Of a stretch of 64,000 nucleotides of DNA, positions 53,201-59,144 are shown piece after piece. Under the pieces are notes generated by a model. That model searched no databases. It worked only from the letters and a program-made list of their open reading frames with translations, and was not told the origin of the DNA. Numbering within the stretch: the first letter of the stretch is position 1; each line of letters begins with the position of its first letter. The stretch comes from Sinonovacula constricta. Its lineage: Eukaryota > Mollusca > Bivalvia > Cardiida > Solecurtidae. The translations under genes and the position numbers were made by a program. The stretch lies in NCBI GenBank assembly GCA_007844125.1, contig CM017567.1, positions 9,894,957-9,958,956 on the forward strand, in the 5' to 3' direction.

Positions 53201-56200
53201 TAGATCTATGGGAGCTAGCTAATCTGGATCTGTGGAAGCTTGCTAATCTGGATCTGTGGGTGTGGGCTGATCTAATCAAGGAGCTGGCTGATCTTAATCT
53301 ATAGGAGCTGGCTGATCTGGATCTACAGGAGCTGGCTGATCTATATTTATGGGAGCTGGCTGACCTGGCTATATAGGAGCTGGCTGATCTGGATCTATGA
53401 GAGCTGGCTGATCGTGATCTATGGGAGCTTGCTAATCTAGATCTATGGGAGCTGGCTGATCTGGCTCTATAGGAGCTGGCTGATCTGACTCTATAGGAGC
53501 TGGCTAATCTGGATCTATGGGAGCTGGCTGATCTGGATCTATGAGAGCTTTCTAATCTGGATCTATGGGAGCTGGCTGATCTGGATCAGGGAACTGGCTG
53601 ATCTGGATCTACTGGAGCTGGCTGATCTGGATCTATGGGAGCTGGCTGATCTGCTTATACAGGAGCTGGCTGATCTGGATATACAGGAGTTGGCTTATCT
53701 GTTTCTACTGAGGATGCCTGATCTGGATGTAGGGAGCTGGTTGATCTGGATCTTGTGGGAGCTGGCTGATCTGGATCTATGAGAGCTGGCTGATCTGGAG
53801 CTATGGGATCTGGCTGATCTGGATCTTATGGGAGCTGGCTGATCTGGATCTTATAGGAGCTGGCTGATCTGGTACTTATGGGAATTGGCTGATCTGGATC
53901 TATGGGAGCTGGATATATGGGAGCTGGCTTATCTGGATCTTATGGGAGCTGGCTGATCTGGATCTTATATAAGCTGGCTTATCTGGATCTTATGGGAGCT
54001 GGCTGATCTGGATCTATAGGAGCTGGCTGTTTTGGATCTACAGGAGCTGGCTGATCTAGATCTATGGGAGCTGACTGATCTGGCTCTATAGGAGCTGGCT
54101 GATCTGGACCTATGGGAGCTGGCTGATCTGGCTCTATAGGAGCTGCCTGATCTGGCTCTATAGGAGCTGGCTGATCTGGATCTATGGGAGCTGGCTGATC
54201 TGGATCTATGGGAGCTGGCTAATCTGGATCTATGGAAGCTGGCTGATCTGGATCTATGGAAGCTGGCTGGTCTGAATCTAGACAGCTGGCTGATCTGGAT
54301 CTATGGGAGCTGGCTGATCTGGATCTATGGGAGCTGGCTGATCTGGATCTAGACAGCTGGCTGATCTGGATCTACACTACTTGGCTTATTTGATCAATTC
54401 ATCTTCAGCAGGTGTAAAAGATTGTGAAGTAACATCAGGATGCACAGTTGGTTCTACTAACTTTACAGTTACAAGCATTGATATGTAGACTTGTCTTTGG
54501 GAGGGAGGGATAGTGCTGTCTTTACTGTGCCATAACAACTTACTGACACAACAAATGACTAATCATTTTAACCCGACATATTTTTGAATAGAGTTTACAT
54601 TTTTAGAACTTCAGACTGGAGAAGAAAATCCTACAATCAGGCATATATCAGGATAAAAAGCAACAACAAAAAAAACATTTAACATAATGGCAAATAATAT
54701 GTAAATGCAGAGAAAAATACTCAAAATTAAATAAAAATTTATTCATTTACGTAACAAACAATATTATTGCAATAACAAAAAGAAAAGCAGGTTTTAAAAA
54801 CTGGGTTAGTCATCCATGTATATATTAATTAGAAATGCATATGTTAAAAAGGACCCATATTTATTACTACATTTTCTGTAAAGCAGCTATAATATTCACC
54901 CATACATTGGTATAGGAGCTCTTATGACTGCTCATTAATATAACTATGTATGACTATGCATGCATGTAAGTTACATAATTGTCAACAGTTAAGAACCTTT
55001 AGCTTTCTCAGCTAATGTTTTTTAAACCATTATAATGCTACATTTATTCATTAATATTAATTATTTGCTAACAACTTCATGCAAAGGTAACAAGGTATAT
55101 TGACAGAGGCTCAGCAGCAAATAGTGCAGATCCTGATCAGACAGCTACCAACAGGAAATTTGATCATTGAATAGATACCTAACCATTCAACTAGGTAAGC
55201 ATGAATTGACCTGACATATAAAAATAATAGTATAACTCTTGATCCCATCAGGAGCTCAAAAGCTGTTTGATCTGCACTGTTTATTGCAGTCTCTAGTAAT
55301 ATTTTGTTGTCAATGCATTAAGTGGTAAGAAAGAAAATGTGTATTGCTCTCTAATAAAGGAAGAATGGTAAGGATTAAAAGTATGTTTTATTTACTGGCC
55401 TAATATGGTGGTCGGCACGTGAGTTTTATAACAAGTCTGTGTCAAGATCACTATGCTATCCTACTATTAAAGCAATCCTCTCAGAATTGTTCTGTAAATT
55501 TATATCTGACTCTGACCTTGACAAATATGGTTGTGAAATAATACTGTTAACTTCAAAATTTTAGAACAATGCTATTTCGGCTTATGTTGACTCTATAGGA
55601 ACAAAATATATGCCAGTATGTAGCAAAACATTAGTGAACATTTTTTATGAGTTTGGACTTCACTACCATTCATTTAAATGCATCTTTATCAGATAACTAA
55701 TCTGGCAACGATTGCATGCCTGAAATAGGGTTGTTTTATTTAATAATTAAAGGCAAAGTTCACATAATCAAGACAAATATGAAAATCTGAAAAACTATGT
55801 TTTATTTTCCCGCCACAACCATCAACATTTTAATGTTCATTTGACAATCAATCGACAATAAAATATTGACAATATATATAGACTTCAACTGAATCAATGA
55901 CAGCCATACTGAAACAGGTCTGTATTATGATTGGCGTTTATACATAAAAGAAAGTAACTGAAAAATAAAATTTCTATCTGAATCATTGATGTTATGACTT
56001 TACCTCTGTTGAAAAAGGCATCAGTAACAATAGGTCACACTAAATGTATTTTTCTAAGTTATAGCATGCAGATCCATAATTAGTCCAAATTGTTCCCATC
56101 TAACTTTTAATGCTGTAAGATTTGAAAGTAATTAATATACAGATAATCTTTTTTAACTGTTGCTATATCTATGTCCATTATGTTTGATTAAAGCAATAAT

Positions 56201-59109
56201 ACAGGCATGCAAATATAACTGAGTATAGTGTTGTTAAGAGAATAGCAATTAAGTCTGTTAGTTTCTTGAATTTTGTTGTTGATGTATGTTTTTTTAACAC
56301 ATGTTTATTGAAATTACTACTTAAATGTGTTACTCATATTTTTAAGATATGTAGTATTAACAAGTCATATATATGACATATATGACATATATATATAATT
56401 TATATATATACACATACAAACATATATATAAAAATATATATTAATTACTCTTAGTTGAGTAAGAAGCATTTTCGAGAAAGGTTTATCATTTGATAAAAAT
56501 CTCTACTACCAATATAGAAATTATTTTTAGGATATCTATTTGCAAAGATGACAAAAACAATTATAACTTACAGTATTAATGGAATATATATATGAATATA
56601 TGAAACCATATTAATCCAATGTTAGAGTTTATATGAATAAAGCATGGAGTAATTAAATCTCATAGAACCATATAAGAACATCTTGTTATGATTTACAGAG
56701 CACTAGATAAATGAAGTAGTTCTTACGATTAAATCCTTTTTCATTTTTTCATATCTATAATGTTAATATGAACAACCTTTTTAACCAATACTAAATTCTG
56801 AGTAATCTGTTCACAACTTGATGCAAAGGTACCAAAAAATGTATTGAAAAACAAGTAGTGAATACCCAAATATATCAGCTTAAAGTTGGAGATGGTAAAT
56901 CTGAATCTACACTTGTACCTTAGTCTTAGTAATTCATCAAATTCTACTTAAACCCTTACTTGTTGATATTCATAAGAATTGTTTTCATGGCATAATTTGA
57001 ATGAACACCCACAGCTTAAAGTTTAGTTTAAAATAGTCATTTTTAGTTAATTTAAAATTAAAACAAAAAAATTTCAGGTCTAGTTAAAATTGTCTTCATT
57101 AGTCAATTTAAGGCCTGATTAAGAATTATTGGATAGATAATAATCAGCTTAACTTCACTTATCTAGAACTCTGGATGAAAGATAAACATATCACACCATG
57201 CTTGGTAAGCACAAACTCCTGCATAGATATCTCCCAACAGTTCAACAGTAGCTTGTCTTCTCATGGTTTAAAATTTGAAATAAAAATAATTTAGCAAAAA
57301 GTAAAAGAAAAGCTGTTTTGATCAGTGTTTAATTGATGCTACCTAACAGATTTTGTCAAATGCCTGCAATATCTTTGAATGCAGTTAAAAAAAAAAAGAA
57401 AAAAATAATAAAAAAATATCTGATTGGTCAATTTTATAACTTTGTTCAAATCTGACCAATCAGATGCCAAAGAATAATCCTAGTCTATAGATGCCAGTTT
57501 TACTGTGAATCCAAAAAGATAACCTCTTCACAAGATACATCCAAAACTCAGTTCATATAATTTCAACATTTTAGGACAATAGCATTACTGTAACAACTCA
57601 TCACAAGGAAGGGAGACAATCTACTAGGAACAGGGGAGACAATCCAGCAAGGTTTTGCACTTAAAAAGAGGGTACAAATCAGTTGTATGAACTGTTTAAC
57701 ATGTTGGGGTTTACCTTCCAAAATAGCTATCAAATTGTACAAAAAATAAACATATCAATTCAAGCAGAACAGCTAAAACAGAAATATCAACAAATACATG
57801 TATAATTGTATTCAGTCAAATTGGCCTACTGCACTTCTCCATGGCATCTTTTCTTATGAAGCATGTACTTGTAATCAACCTTTATAATAATCAGTAATGA
57901 AATAAATACATAAATAATAGTATTTAAAGTATTGAGAGCATAGAACAAGCACTTACAGCTTTGAATTAATGATTCAAGCTTTGCTTGTGCATAATTTCAC
58001 AGAACTCTTGGGGAGGGAGGTATTTGGAGTTGTATCATGCTTATTTCTACCTGTTTCCTTCTTTTCTCCACCTAACCCGTCATTACTAGCTATCATAATT
58101 GATAATTGTGGGATACATTTAATACTTCAAAGCAATGCACTATAAGTTTTTGTTTTTAGGCCACAAAAAATACTGTGTTTATCATTCCCAAAAGGAAAAA
58201 GCATATTATTTTCTTAATTCTTACAGAAAAAAATCCAAATTCAGACATAATAACATTTTAGGGTCTCTCTAAATAAAAAACATTTTTTTAAACGAGTTCT
58301 GAACAGTTATTTTGCAATTTAATAAAAAGAAATCTGCCTCCCCTCCTCTAGAGCTCTGATATGCTGTGTTCAAAATAGGGCTACATAAAGACTATATTTG
58401 AACTCTTGGCCTGCTATATTTGTTAAAAGAATGTATGTAATTCTAAATCATTAGATAAAAAATTTCAATGACAATAACCAGATATATTCAAAGATAAAGT
58501 AACAAATTGGGTAGACCCTGATTAGCCAGGTTGGTTTATGTTGATTCACATGCTTTGCCTAAGTTTGTCAGTTTCATGCTTAGCAGACTAAGAGTTTAAA
58601 TATTTGCGAGATGTGAACTTGTAAAAAAAACACACACAATTGTATGATCAAAAATATGCATCAAGGTAAATGCCCAATACAGCTGAAATGTGAGTACATA
58701 GTGTGTGAGAGTTCAATGTTACATATCTAAATATATTCTACGGATCAGCAGAAGTTTCCAAGATATAAGATACAAATATTTATTTAAAGTCGGTATTTCA
58801 AACAACATACTCTACAGCAGAAGTTTCCACACCACATTTGCCTTTCTAGCAAAAAAAATGTACATTTTATAACTATTTCCATTATCTTAAATACCAGGGT
58901 TGCTAAAAAAATGGCATAAGAACTGAAAAAAAATGACCAGAACTTCTCTTATTTTCTCACTTCTATTAATGAATGAAAAAAGCTGTACAAAAGTATTGCT
59001 GGGTAATGGTTGCTATGCATACCTTGGTGCTGCGTGTGGACCGAGGGTCAAGGTAGGTCCGTAACTTGGTGAGGTAGACGTCAGGTGCATCCTTGGCATG
59101 GACCTTCTC
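11099..59109 (-). CDS. FMNL: Formin-like protein (FMNL/Frl family), 26 coding exons, 5' end missing
   Basis: Diaphanous-related formin of the FMNL class, a Rho-family GTPase effector that nucleates and elongates unbranched actin filaments at the cell cortex (established for the family). Joining exons 59023-59109, 28552-28631, 28101-28184, 27595-27796, 26483-26559, 25791-25884, 25377-25454, 24942-25052, 24337-24486, 23673-23774, 22820-22964, 21900-22082, 21206-21330, 20304-20448, 19720-19777, 19025-19094, 17650-17727, 16965-17051, 16491-16559, 16046-16126, 14934-15063, 14341-14516, 13494-13595, 12644-12748, 11899-12004 and 11099-11202 gives 2829 nt, exactly 942 codons plus TGA. Domains (numbered from the first residue in the window): GBD/FH3 about 1-290, coiled coil 300-400, FH1 404-463, FH2 about 466-865, DAD about 890-930. 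Roughly 70-80 N-terminal residues, including the expected myristoylated Met-Gly start, lie outside the window. FMNL rather than Dia, DAAM or FHOD is chosen from the FH3 motifs and the [11 protein letters not shown] tail. Confidence 0.95.
11899..12004 (-). CDS. FMNL: FMNL exon: first half of the DAD, residues 874-909
   Basis: Encodes [20 protein letters not shown] then [15 protein letters not shown] plus one base. [11 protein letters not shown] (completed by the last exon) fits the amphipathic diaphanous autoregulatory helix that docks on FH3. If the donor is not used, the frame stays open for about 42 more codons, to a stop at 11771-11773. That would give an alternative C terminus without the basic tail. 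Confidence 0.93.
12338..12440. repeat. Direct duplication in FMNL intron
   Basis: About 42 bp containing CTTCATGTTCATACAAAGAT and AACACACTTGTCAACTTGTA occurs twice, about 59 bp apart, with one or two differences. Confidence 0.8.
12644..12748 (-). CDS. FMNL: FMNL exon: charged helix after FH2, residues 839-873
   Basis: Thirty-five codons: [20 protein letters not shown], then [15 protein letters not shown]. Highly charged, like the E/K/Q-rich C-terminal helix of formins between FH2 and DAD. Phase 0 both ends; donor GTGGGT, acceptor CCATAG. Intron 12005-12643 carries a direct duplication at 12338-12440. Confidence 0.9.
13494..13595 (-). CDS. FMNL: FMNL exon: end of FH2, residues 805-838
   Basis: Encodes [20 protein letters not shown] then [14 protein letters not shown], matching D-F--VV-YFGE------PS-FF--FVRF--A-K, the last FH2 helices. 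Phase 0; donor GTATGT. Intron 12749-13493 contains only AT-rich sequence. Confidence 0.95.
14222..14320. repeat. Three-copy 34-bp tandem repeat beside a splice donor
   Basis: GGGCCTGTTGTGACTTCAAG starts at 14230, 14264 and 14298. It ends about 20 bp from the donor of the exon at 14341-14516. Confidence 0.85.
14341..14516 (-). CDS. FMNL: FMNL exon: FH2 C-terminal helices, residues 746-804
   Basis: Opens [20 protein letters not shown] and continues through [15 protein letters not shown] and [12 protein letters not shown] proteins share VSLEN---D--EL--GM--TKREY here. The KGSRDQP insert lies where the family is variable. Right after its donor, at 14222-14320, is a three-copy 34-bp tandem repeat. 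Confidence 0.94.
14934..15063 (-). CDS. FMNL: FMNL exon: FH2, residues 703-746
   Basis: Opens [20 protein letters not shown], continues [20 protein letters not shown], and ends AAL. Matches the family L-DTKS-D-K-TLLH--------K-------F--EL-YVEKAA. Ends one base into a Val codon completed by the next exon. Intron 14517-14933 is AT-rich only. Confidence 0.94.
15224..15730. repeat. Dispersed repeat with internal duplication
   Basis: TTAATACTGAGCCTTT occurs at about 15251 and 15570. TGGTGACCA...TTTTTATGGATCAA occurs twice, and CCACGCCCCTTG/CATGCCCTTGG phrases alternate. It resembles a dispersed non-coding repeat I associate with bivalve genomes; class unknown. Confidence 0.5.
16046..16126 (-). CDS. 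FMNL: FMNL exon: FH2 signature GNYMN, residues 676-702
   Basis: Encodes [20 protein letters not shown] then KLQSLDM. GNYMN ... RG-A-GFKL-SL is the most conserved motif of FH2 domains, in the post/lasso-acceptor region. Phase 0; donor GTGAGC, acceptor TTACAG. Downstream intron 15064-16045 carries a dispersed repeat (15224-15730). Confidence 0.96.
16491..16559 (-). CDS. FMNL: FMNL exon: FH2, residues 653-675
   Basis: Encodes [20 protein letters not shown] then LLE, the helix leading into the FH2 signature (family: I-AAS-S---S-KLKK-LE). Phase 0 both ends; acceptor TTTTTCAG, donor GTAAGT. Intron 16127-16490 is AT-rich only. Confidence 0.93.
16965..17051 (-). CDS. FMNL: FMNL exon: FH2, residues 624-652
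   Basis: Encodes [20 protein letters not shown] then HDDIHHLQP, matching the FMNL pattern I-RL-QK-T-M-FI-NF---I--L-P. Phase 0 both ends; donor GTAAGT, acceptor TTGCAG. The 405-bp downstream intron (16560-16964) has no other feature. Confidence 0.93.
17405..17500. repeat. Degenerate foldback-element copy
   Basis: Contains ACTCTTAACTTGCTAA, GCAAATAGGTTAGGTCCAGA and AAAATCTGCACTTTGCTG in the same order as other family members in this window. Confidence 0.4.
17650..17727 (-). CDS. FMNL: FMNL exon: FH2, residues 598-623
   Basis: Encodes [20 protein letters not shown] then DKFVMQ, the conserved L-LY-R-R-P---L-DED-F-MQ helix of FH2. Phase 0 both ends, acceptor TTTTCAG, donor GTATGG. Intron 17052-17649 holds a weak foldback-element copy near 17405-17500. 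Confidence 0.94.
19025..19094 (-). CDS. FMNL: FMNL exon: FH2, residues 574-597
   Basis: Encodes [20 protein letters not shown] then EQE, like the FMNL segment DLKTLPVDFVE-L-RFLPTE-E. Acceptor CAACAG, donor GTATGT. Introns 17728-19024 and 19095-19719 contain no recognisable coding or repeat family. Confidence 0.93.
19720..19777 (-). CDS. FMNL: FMNL exon: FH2, residues 555-574
   Basis: Short 58-nt exon encoding [19 protein letters not shown]. With the flanking split codons it gives RNIAITRRK, matching the family NLAITLRK---T-DEI--AI. This is the region of the conserved FH2 Ile that contacts actin (family knowledge, not proven here). Acceptor TTTTCCAG, donor GTAAGT. Confidence 0.92.
20304..20448 (-). 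CDS. FMNL: FMNL exon: FH2, residues 507-555
   Basis: Encodes [14 protein letters not shown], a Gly/Lys-rich loop ([20 protein letters not shown]), then [12 protein letters not shown]. Matches the FH2 pattern FE--FK ... K--VTLLE-NRA-N-AI. The basic loop falls in the less conserved FH2 linker. Intron 20449-21205 holds a possible diverged SINE relic; intron 19778-20303 is T-rich. Confidence 0.94.
20940..21100 (-). mobile_element. Possible diverged SINE relic
   Basis: CAGGTCAGCTG, CTGAAACTCAC and AGTGAGGGTCTATGAAG follow the order of CAGGTCAGCTGG, GGACTCGAACCC and GGTAAGAGGCTAAG in the intact minus-strand SINE. The match is weak. Confidence 0.3.
21206..21330 (-). CDS. FMNL: FMNL exon: start of FH2 (lasso region), residues 465-506
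   Basis: Encodes [20 protein letters not shown] then [21 protein letters not shown]. The K-R-PVLNW-P-KP-Q--GTVF-ELDDE motif marks the FH2 N terminus; the LNW Trp belongs to the lasso that joins FH2 subunits into a ring dimer (family knowledge). Acceptor TTTCTAG, donor GTAAGT. Intron 21331-21899 shows nothing else. Confidence 0.95.
21900..22082 (-). CDS. FMNL: FMNL exon: proline-rich FH1 domain, residues 404-465
   Basis: Contains three polyproline runs of 5, 12 and 8 residues. The last two are separated by GPGGMG and followed by [10 protein letters not shown]1 recruits profilin-actin for delivery to FH2 (family knowledge). It is compact compared with vertebrate FMNL FH1 domains. On the plus strand the coding DNA is a long G-rich tract (21924-22032). 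Phase 1 in and 1 out, agreeing with both neighbours. Confidence 0.93.
22519..22708 (-). mobile_element. tRNA-derived SINE, copy in the FH1-upstream intron
   Basis: Shares TATTTTGGTGGAGGAAGACC and ACAAATGTCTGGGT with the copy at 46296-46533. The internal promoter B box reads GGTTCAAGTCC on the minus strand. The extreme 5' tRNA-like head with the A box seems missing, as if truncated near 22708. Confidence 0.8.
22820..22964 (-). CDS. FMNL: FMNL exon: coiled coil leading to FH1, residues 356-404
   Basis: Encodes [20 protein letters not shown] and on through [14 protein letters not shown]. Charged helix with Leu spacing, ending in a Gly/Ser hinge before FH1. It ends one base into a Gly codon. The downstream intron 22083-22819 carries a SINE copy (about 22519-22708). 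Confidence 0.9.
23673..23774 (-). CDS. FMNL: FMNL exon: coiled coil, residues 322-355
   Basis: Encodes [20 protein letters not shown] then [14 protein letters not shown], an uninterrupted acidic/Leu coiled coil. It resembles the family stretch SEKL---E-E-M-K-VELEKQL. Donor GTTTGT is non-optimal; acceptor CTTAG. Introns 22965-23672 and 23775-24336 show only AT-rich sequence. Confidence 0.92.
24337..24486 (-). CDS. FMNL: FMNL exon: dimerisation helix, residues 272-321
   Basis: Fifty codons opening [20 protein letters not shown] and continuing through [18 protein letters not shown]. It matches the FMNL HTESD-L-VQ-AYLDNV-DV--LLEDAETK segment between FH3 and the coiled coil. Heptad-like Leu/Val spacing continues into the next exon. 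Phase 0 both ends. Confidence 0.94.
24942..25052 (-). CDS. FMNL: FMNL exon: end of armadillo-like FH3, residues 235-271
   Basis: Encodes [20 protein letters not shown] then [17 protein letters not shown]. The [21 protein letters not shown] motif is a hallmark of diaphanous-related formin FH3 domains. Phase 0 both ends; donor GTAAGT. Confidence 0.95.
25377..25454 (-). CDS. FMNL: FMNL exon: FH3, residues 209-234
   Basis: Encodes [20 protein letters not shown] then FHIDFM, matching the family pattern RFE-LM-FKN---IDFM. Phase 0 both ends; donor GTATTT is weaker than its neighbours' donors. Introns on both sides are short (about 325-335 bp) and AT-rich. Confidence 0.93.
25791..25884 (-). CDS. FMNL: FMNL exon: FH3 core, residues 177-208
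   Basis: Encodes [20 protein letters not shown] then [11 protein letters not shown]. The run [27 protein letters not shown] is almost identical to vertebrate FMNL proteins. This exon alone identifies the family. Acceptor TTTCAG, donor GTAGGC. Confidence 0.96.
26483..26559 (-). CDS. FMNL: FMNL exon: FH3, residues 152-177
   Basis: Encodes [20 protein letters not shown] then NHRSLR. It matches the FMNL pattern YGFN-V--HPHAVN-IALSL; here His-Thr-His replaces the usual His-Pro-His. Acceptor TTTTTTCAG, donor GTAAGA. The last codon is completed by the first base of the next exon. Intron 25885-26482 shows no other feature. Confidence 0.92.
26748..26781. repeat. C-rich tract in FMNL intron
   Basis: Several C-runs of four to six separated by A or CT; G-quadruplex-prone on the minus (transcribed-sense) strand. 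Confidence 0.6.
27595..27796 (-). CDS. FMNL: FMNL exon: Ser-rich linker and FH3 helix, residues 84-151
   Basis: Longest internal exon (202 nt). It begins with a basic, Ser-rich linker ([20 protein letters not shown] then NTISTSRG). It ends in the conserved helix [19 protein letters not shown] proteins have a variable Ser/Arg-rich linker at this place; the KRSNTIST stretch looks like a basophilic-kinase target (inference). Downstream intron 26560-27594 contains a C-rich tract at 26748-26781. Confidence 0.93.
28101..28184 (-). CDS. FMNL: FMNL exon: FH3 armadillo-like segment, residues 56-84
   Basis: Encodes [20 protein letters not shown] then SFTQVVMR. The WVREFL-EEN-GLDVLV-YLSF pattern is typical of the first helices of the FMNL FH3/DID region, which binds the DAD in the autoinhibited state (family knowledge). 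Phase 2 in and 2 out, matched by both neighbours. Donor GTGAGG. Confidence 0.93.
28552..28631 (-). CDS. FMNL: FMNL exon: GBD/FH3, residues 30-56
   Basis: Encodes [20 protein letters not shown] and then LRTNNIE. The segment [13 protein letters not shown] is nearly invariant in FMNL proteins, which makes this one of the best class-specific signatures in the window. Acceptor TTTCAG, donor GTAAGT; ends two bases into a codon completed in the next exon (GA|A, Glu). The upstream intron is 30.4 kb; the downstream intron (28185-28551) shows nothing notable. Confidence 0.93.
29480..29600. mobile_element. Foldback-element copy
   Basis: AACTCTTAATCTGCTAAT ... AAATAGTGTAGATCCAGATC ... GTCTGATCAGGGTCTAAAAT. 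It lies about 65 bp before the 63-bp array. Confidence 0.5.
29664..31050. repeat. 63-bp minisatellite, about 22 copies
   Basis: Unit contains CATGTACCATGATAGGGGTT, AACTCTCAGGCTTATAAACA and GGATTCCTTATGTTAATGG. The period is exactly 63 (for example AGG at 29818 and 29881). Copies fall into sub-types (GGTTCACATG, GGCTCACATG, GGGTCACATG) that run in blocks along the array, showing local spread of variants. Ends are degraded. Confidence 0.95.
33614..34062. mobile_element. 449-bp inverted-repeat element (MITE-like)
   Basis: Starts AGGGCTGTCCAAGAAATTTG and ends, read on the other strand, AGGGCTGTCCAAAAAGTTTG. The terminal inverted repeat is about 22 bp with two mismatches. No coding capacity. The AGGGCTGT end resembles those of some hAT-derived MITEs (family knowledge); I see no clear target-site duplication. 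Confidence 0.75.
38440..38505. repeat. ATT/GTT trinucleotide microsatellite
   Basis: An imperfect (TTA)n tract with GTT interruptions. Confidence 0.9.
38728..39283. mobile_element. 556-bp TIR element with three internal 168-bp modules
   Basis: Bounded by a perfect 12-bp inverted repeat, ATACCCCCACCA at 38728-38739 and its complement at 39272-39283. Inside, GGGTTCTGCACAT recurs at 38773, 38940 and 39109 (spacing 167 and 169), each followed by GAGGTGAACATTT or a variant, and TGACCTTGACCTT precedes two of the copies. This looks like a non-autonomous bivalve-type element with tandem core modules (inference). No protein encoded. Confidence 0.75.
39655..39725. repeat. Partial foldback-element copy
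   Basis: CTGACCTGGACCTGCACTAT followed by TTGCTAGAGTCTCTGGCAAT, like the right half of other copies. Confidence 0.4.
41070..41152. repeat. Simple GTT/T-rich and G-rich sequence
   Basis: GTTGCTGTTTGTTGCTG, a run of T, GTTGTTGTTG, then GGTGGGGTGGG and a G-run. Confidence 0.8.
42647..43120. mobile_element. 474-bp MITE, TTAA-bounded, copy 1
   Basis: Left end TTAAAGGTGGTATCCAACA; right end, on the other strand, TTAAAGGTGGTATCCGACA (18 of 19 identical). Both ends carry TTAA, which may be the target duplication. It is non-coding and homologous to the element at 44347-44832 in the opposite orientation. Confidence 0.85.
43318..43400. repeat. Short dispersed-repeat fragment
   Basis: GGGCTGTCCCGGTATACTGA followed by an ATATTACGATACTGG phrase and ACATACCGGTTTTTACG. 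Its start resembles hAT-type MITE ends; no partner terminus was found. Confidence 0.35.
44347..44832. mobile_element. 486-bp MITE, TTAA-bounded, copy 2
   Basis: TTAAATGTGGTATCAGACAG at the left and GGATACCATCTTTAA at the right. The interior ATATGTAACAATAT, TGTGCACAATTTCT and ATACTTTAGTC phrases match the reverse complement of copy 1 in the same order. About 1.2 kb separates the two copies. Confidence 0.8.
46296..46533 (-). mobile_element. Full-length tRNA-derived SINE with target-site duplications
   Basis: On the minus strand it begins GGGCGCCCATGGCGTAGTAG (A-box-like TGGCGTAGTAGTGG). It has a perfect B box, GGTTCGAGTCC, and ends in an A-rich tail (AAAACAAAACAAAAT). It is flanked by 13-bp near-identical repeats, AATACTAACTTAT (46283-46295) and AATACTAACCTAT (46534-46546). 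This is the hallmark of LINE-mediated target-primed insertion. Confidence 0.9.
47243..47269 (-). CDS. FMNL: Candidate 27-nt microexon in the 30-kb FMNL intron
   Basis: Nine codons, GRNRNRMSF, bounded by an ATAG acceptor and a TTT|GTAAGG donor. It would be phase 0 on both sides and so splice in frame between the exons at 59023 and 28631. Inclusion places a Phe before the next exon's KRKML, in the spot where family members carry KKFRRR. The acceptor's pyrimidine tract is weak. Skipping also keeps the frame, so it may be constitutive, alternative or spurious. Confidence 0.45.
48000..48112. repeat. Foldback-element copy
   Basis: AACTCTAAGCCTGCTA ... GGCAAGTAGTGTAGATCAAG ... CAGTCTCTG, in the family order. 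Confidence 0.5.
48709..51420. repeat. 23-bp minisatellite, over 100 copies, with higher-order structure
   Basis: Basic unit GAACAAGTCCTTATAAGCCA plus AGG. In the left two thirds, units with ACAAGACC or ACATGACC alternate with CCAGGTCTTTATAAGCCGAG units, forming 46-bp and longer higher-order repeats. The right third (about 50700-51300) is almost homogeneous for one variant, consistent with recent expansion there. 23 is not divisible by 3 and no long frame results. Confidence 0.95.
51727..51825. mobile_element. Foldback-element copy with a clear hairpin
   Basis: GCAAATAGTGCATATC and GATATGCACAATTTGC form a 16-bp inverted repeat with one mismatch. It is preceded by AACTCTTAGCCTGCTAA, the family's left terminus. 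Confidence 0.65.
52170..54380. repeat. 24/25-bp minisatellite, about 90 copies, inside a foldback element
   Basis: Unit GGAGCTGGCTGATCTGGATC plus TATT, TATG or TTATG. The flanks are the two halves of the dispersed foldback element: ACTCAGCAGCA ... GATCCTGATCAGGG on the left (52121-52153), and ATCTACACTACTTGGCTTAT ... CAGCAGG on the right (54368-54412). Variant blocks (TATT-rich to 53000, TATG-rich afterwards) show local homogenisation. The open frames here (LELADLDL repeats, and RSRSASSH on the other strand) are effects of the 24-bp period. Confidence 0.93.
55101..55330. repeat. Two partial foldback-element copies
   Basis: GGCTCAGCAGCAAATAGTGC with AGATCCTGATCAG at 55108-55140, and GTTTGATCTGCACTGTTTAT with TGCAGTCTCTAG at 55265-55300. 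Confidence 0.5.
56365..56440. repeat. AT/AC microsatellite-like tract
   Basis: Alternating TATATA and ACATATA blocks. Confidence 0.8.
58400..58605. repeat. Foldback-element copy with complementary ends
   Basis: Left ACTCTTGGCCTGCTAT and right CTTAGCAGACTAAGAGTTTA are complementary; the interior has GACCCTGATTAGCCAG and TTTGCCTAAG. Confidence 0.5.
59023..59109 (-). CDS. FMNL: FMNL exon (first in window): GTPase-binding region
   Basis: Reads [20 protein letters not shown] then DPRSTRSTK, 29 codons, phase 0 at both ends. It is preceded by a CAG acceptor and followed by GTATGC. It matches the FMNL GBD segment just before the first armadillo-like repeat (family pattern YIQKLKGYLDP). The upstream intron runs past the window edge, so the initiator exon is not visible. 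Immediately upstream (higher coordinates) lies the 42-bp array. Confidence 0.9.
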
Positions 59110-59144
59110 CTGCAACATGGAATGAAAATGAGGAGTTAGAGAAA

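Larger units (their letters stand above)
28632..59022 (-). other. FMNL: 30.4-kb FMNL intron
   Basis: Largest intron in the window, against about 300-1300 bp for the introns downstream of it. It holds the candidate 27-nt microexon, minisatellites of 63, 23 and 24 bp, one SINE, two copies of a TTAA-bounded MITE, a 449-bp inverted-repeat element, a 556-bp TIR element and several foldback copies. The intervening stretches (31051-33613, 34063-38430, 39284-42646, 43121-44346, 44833-46282, 46547-48708, 54376-59022) are AT-rich with no recognisable gene. Confidence 0.85.

Noticed and set aside
52533..53279. [14 protein letters not shown] and RSRSASSH (SR-like) repeat proteins
   Set aside because: Both are readings of the 24-bp array; the frames break wherever 25-bp units occur.
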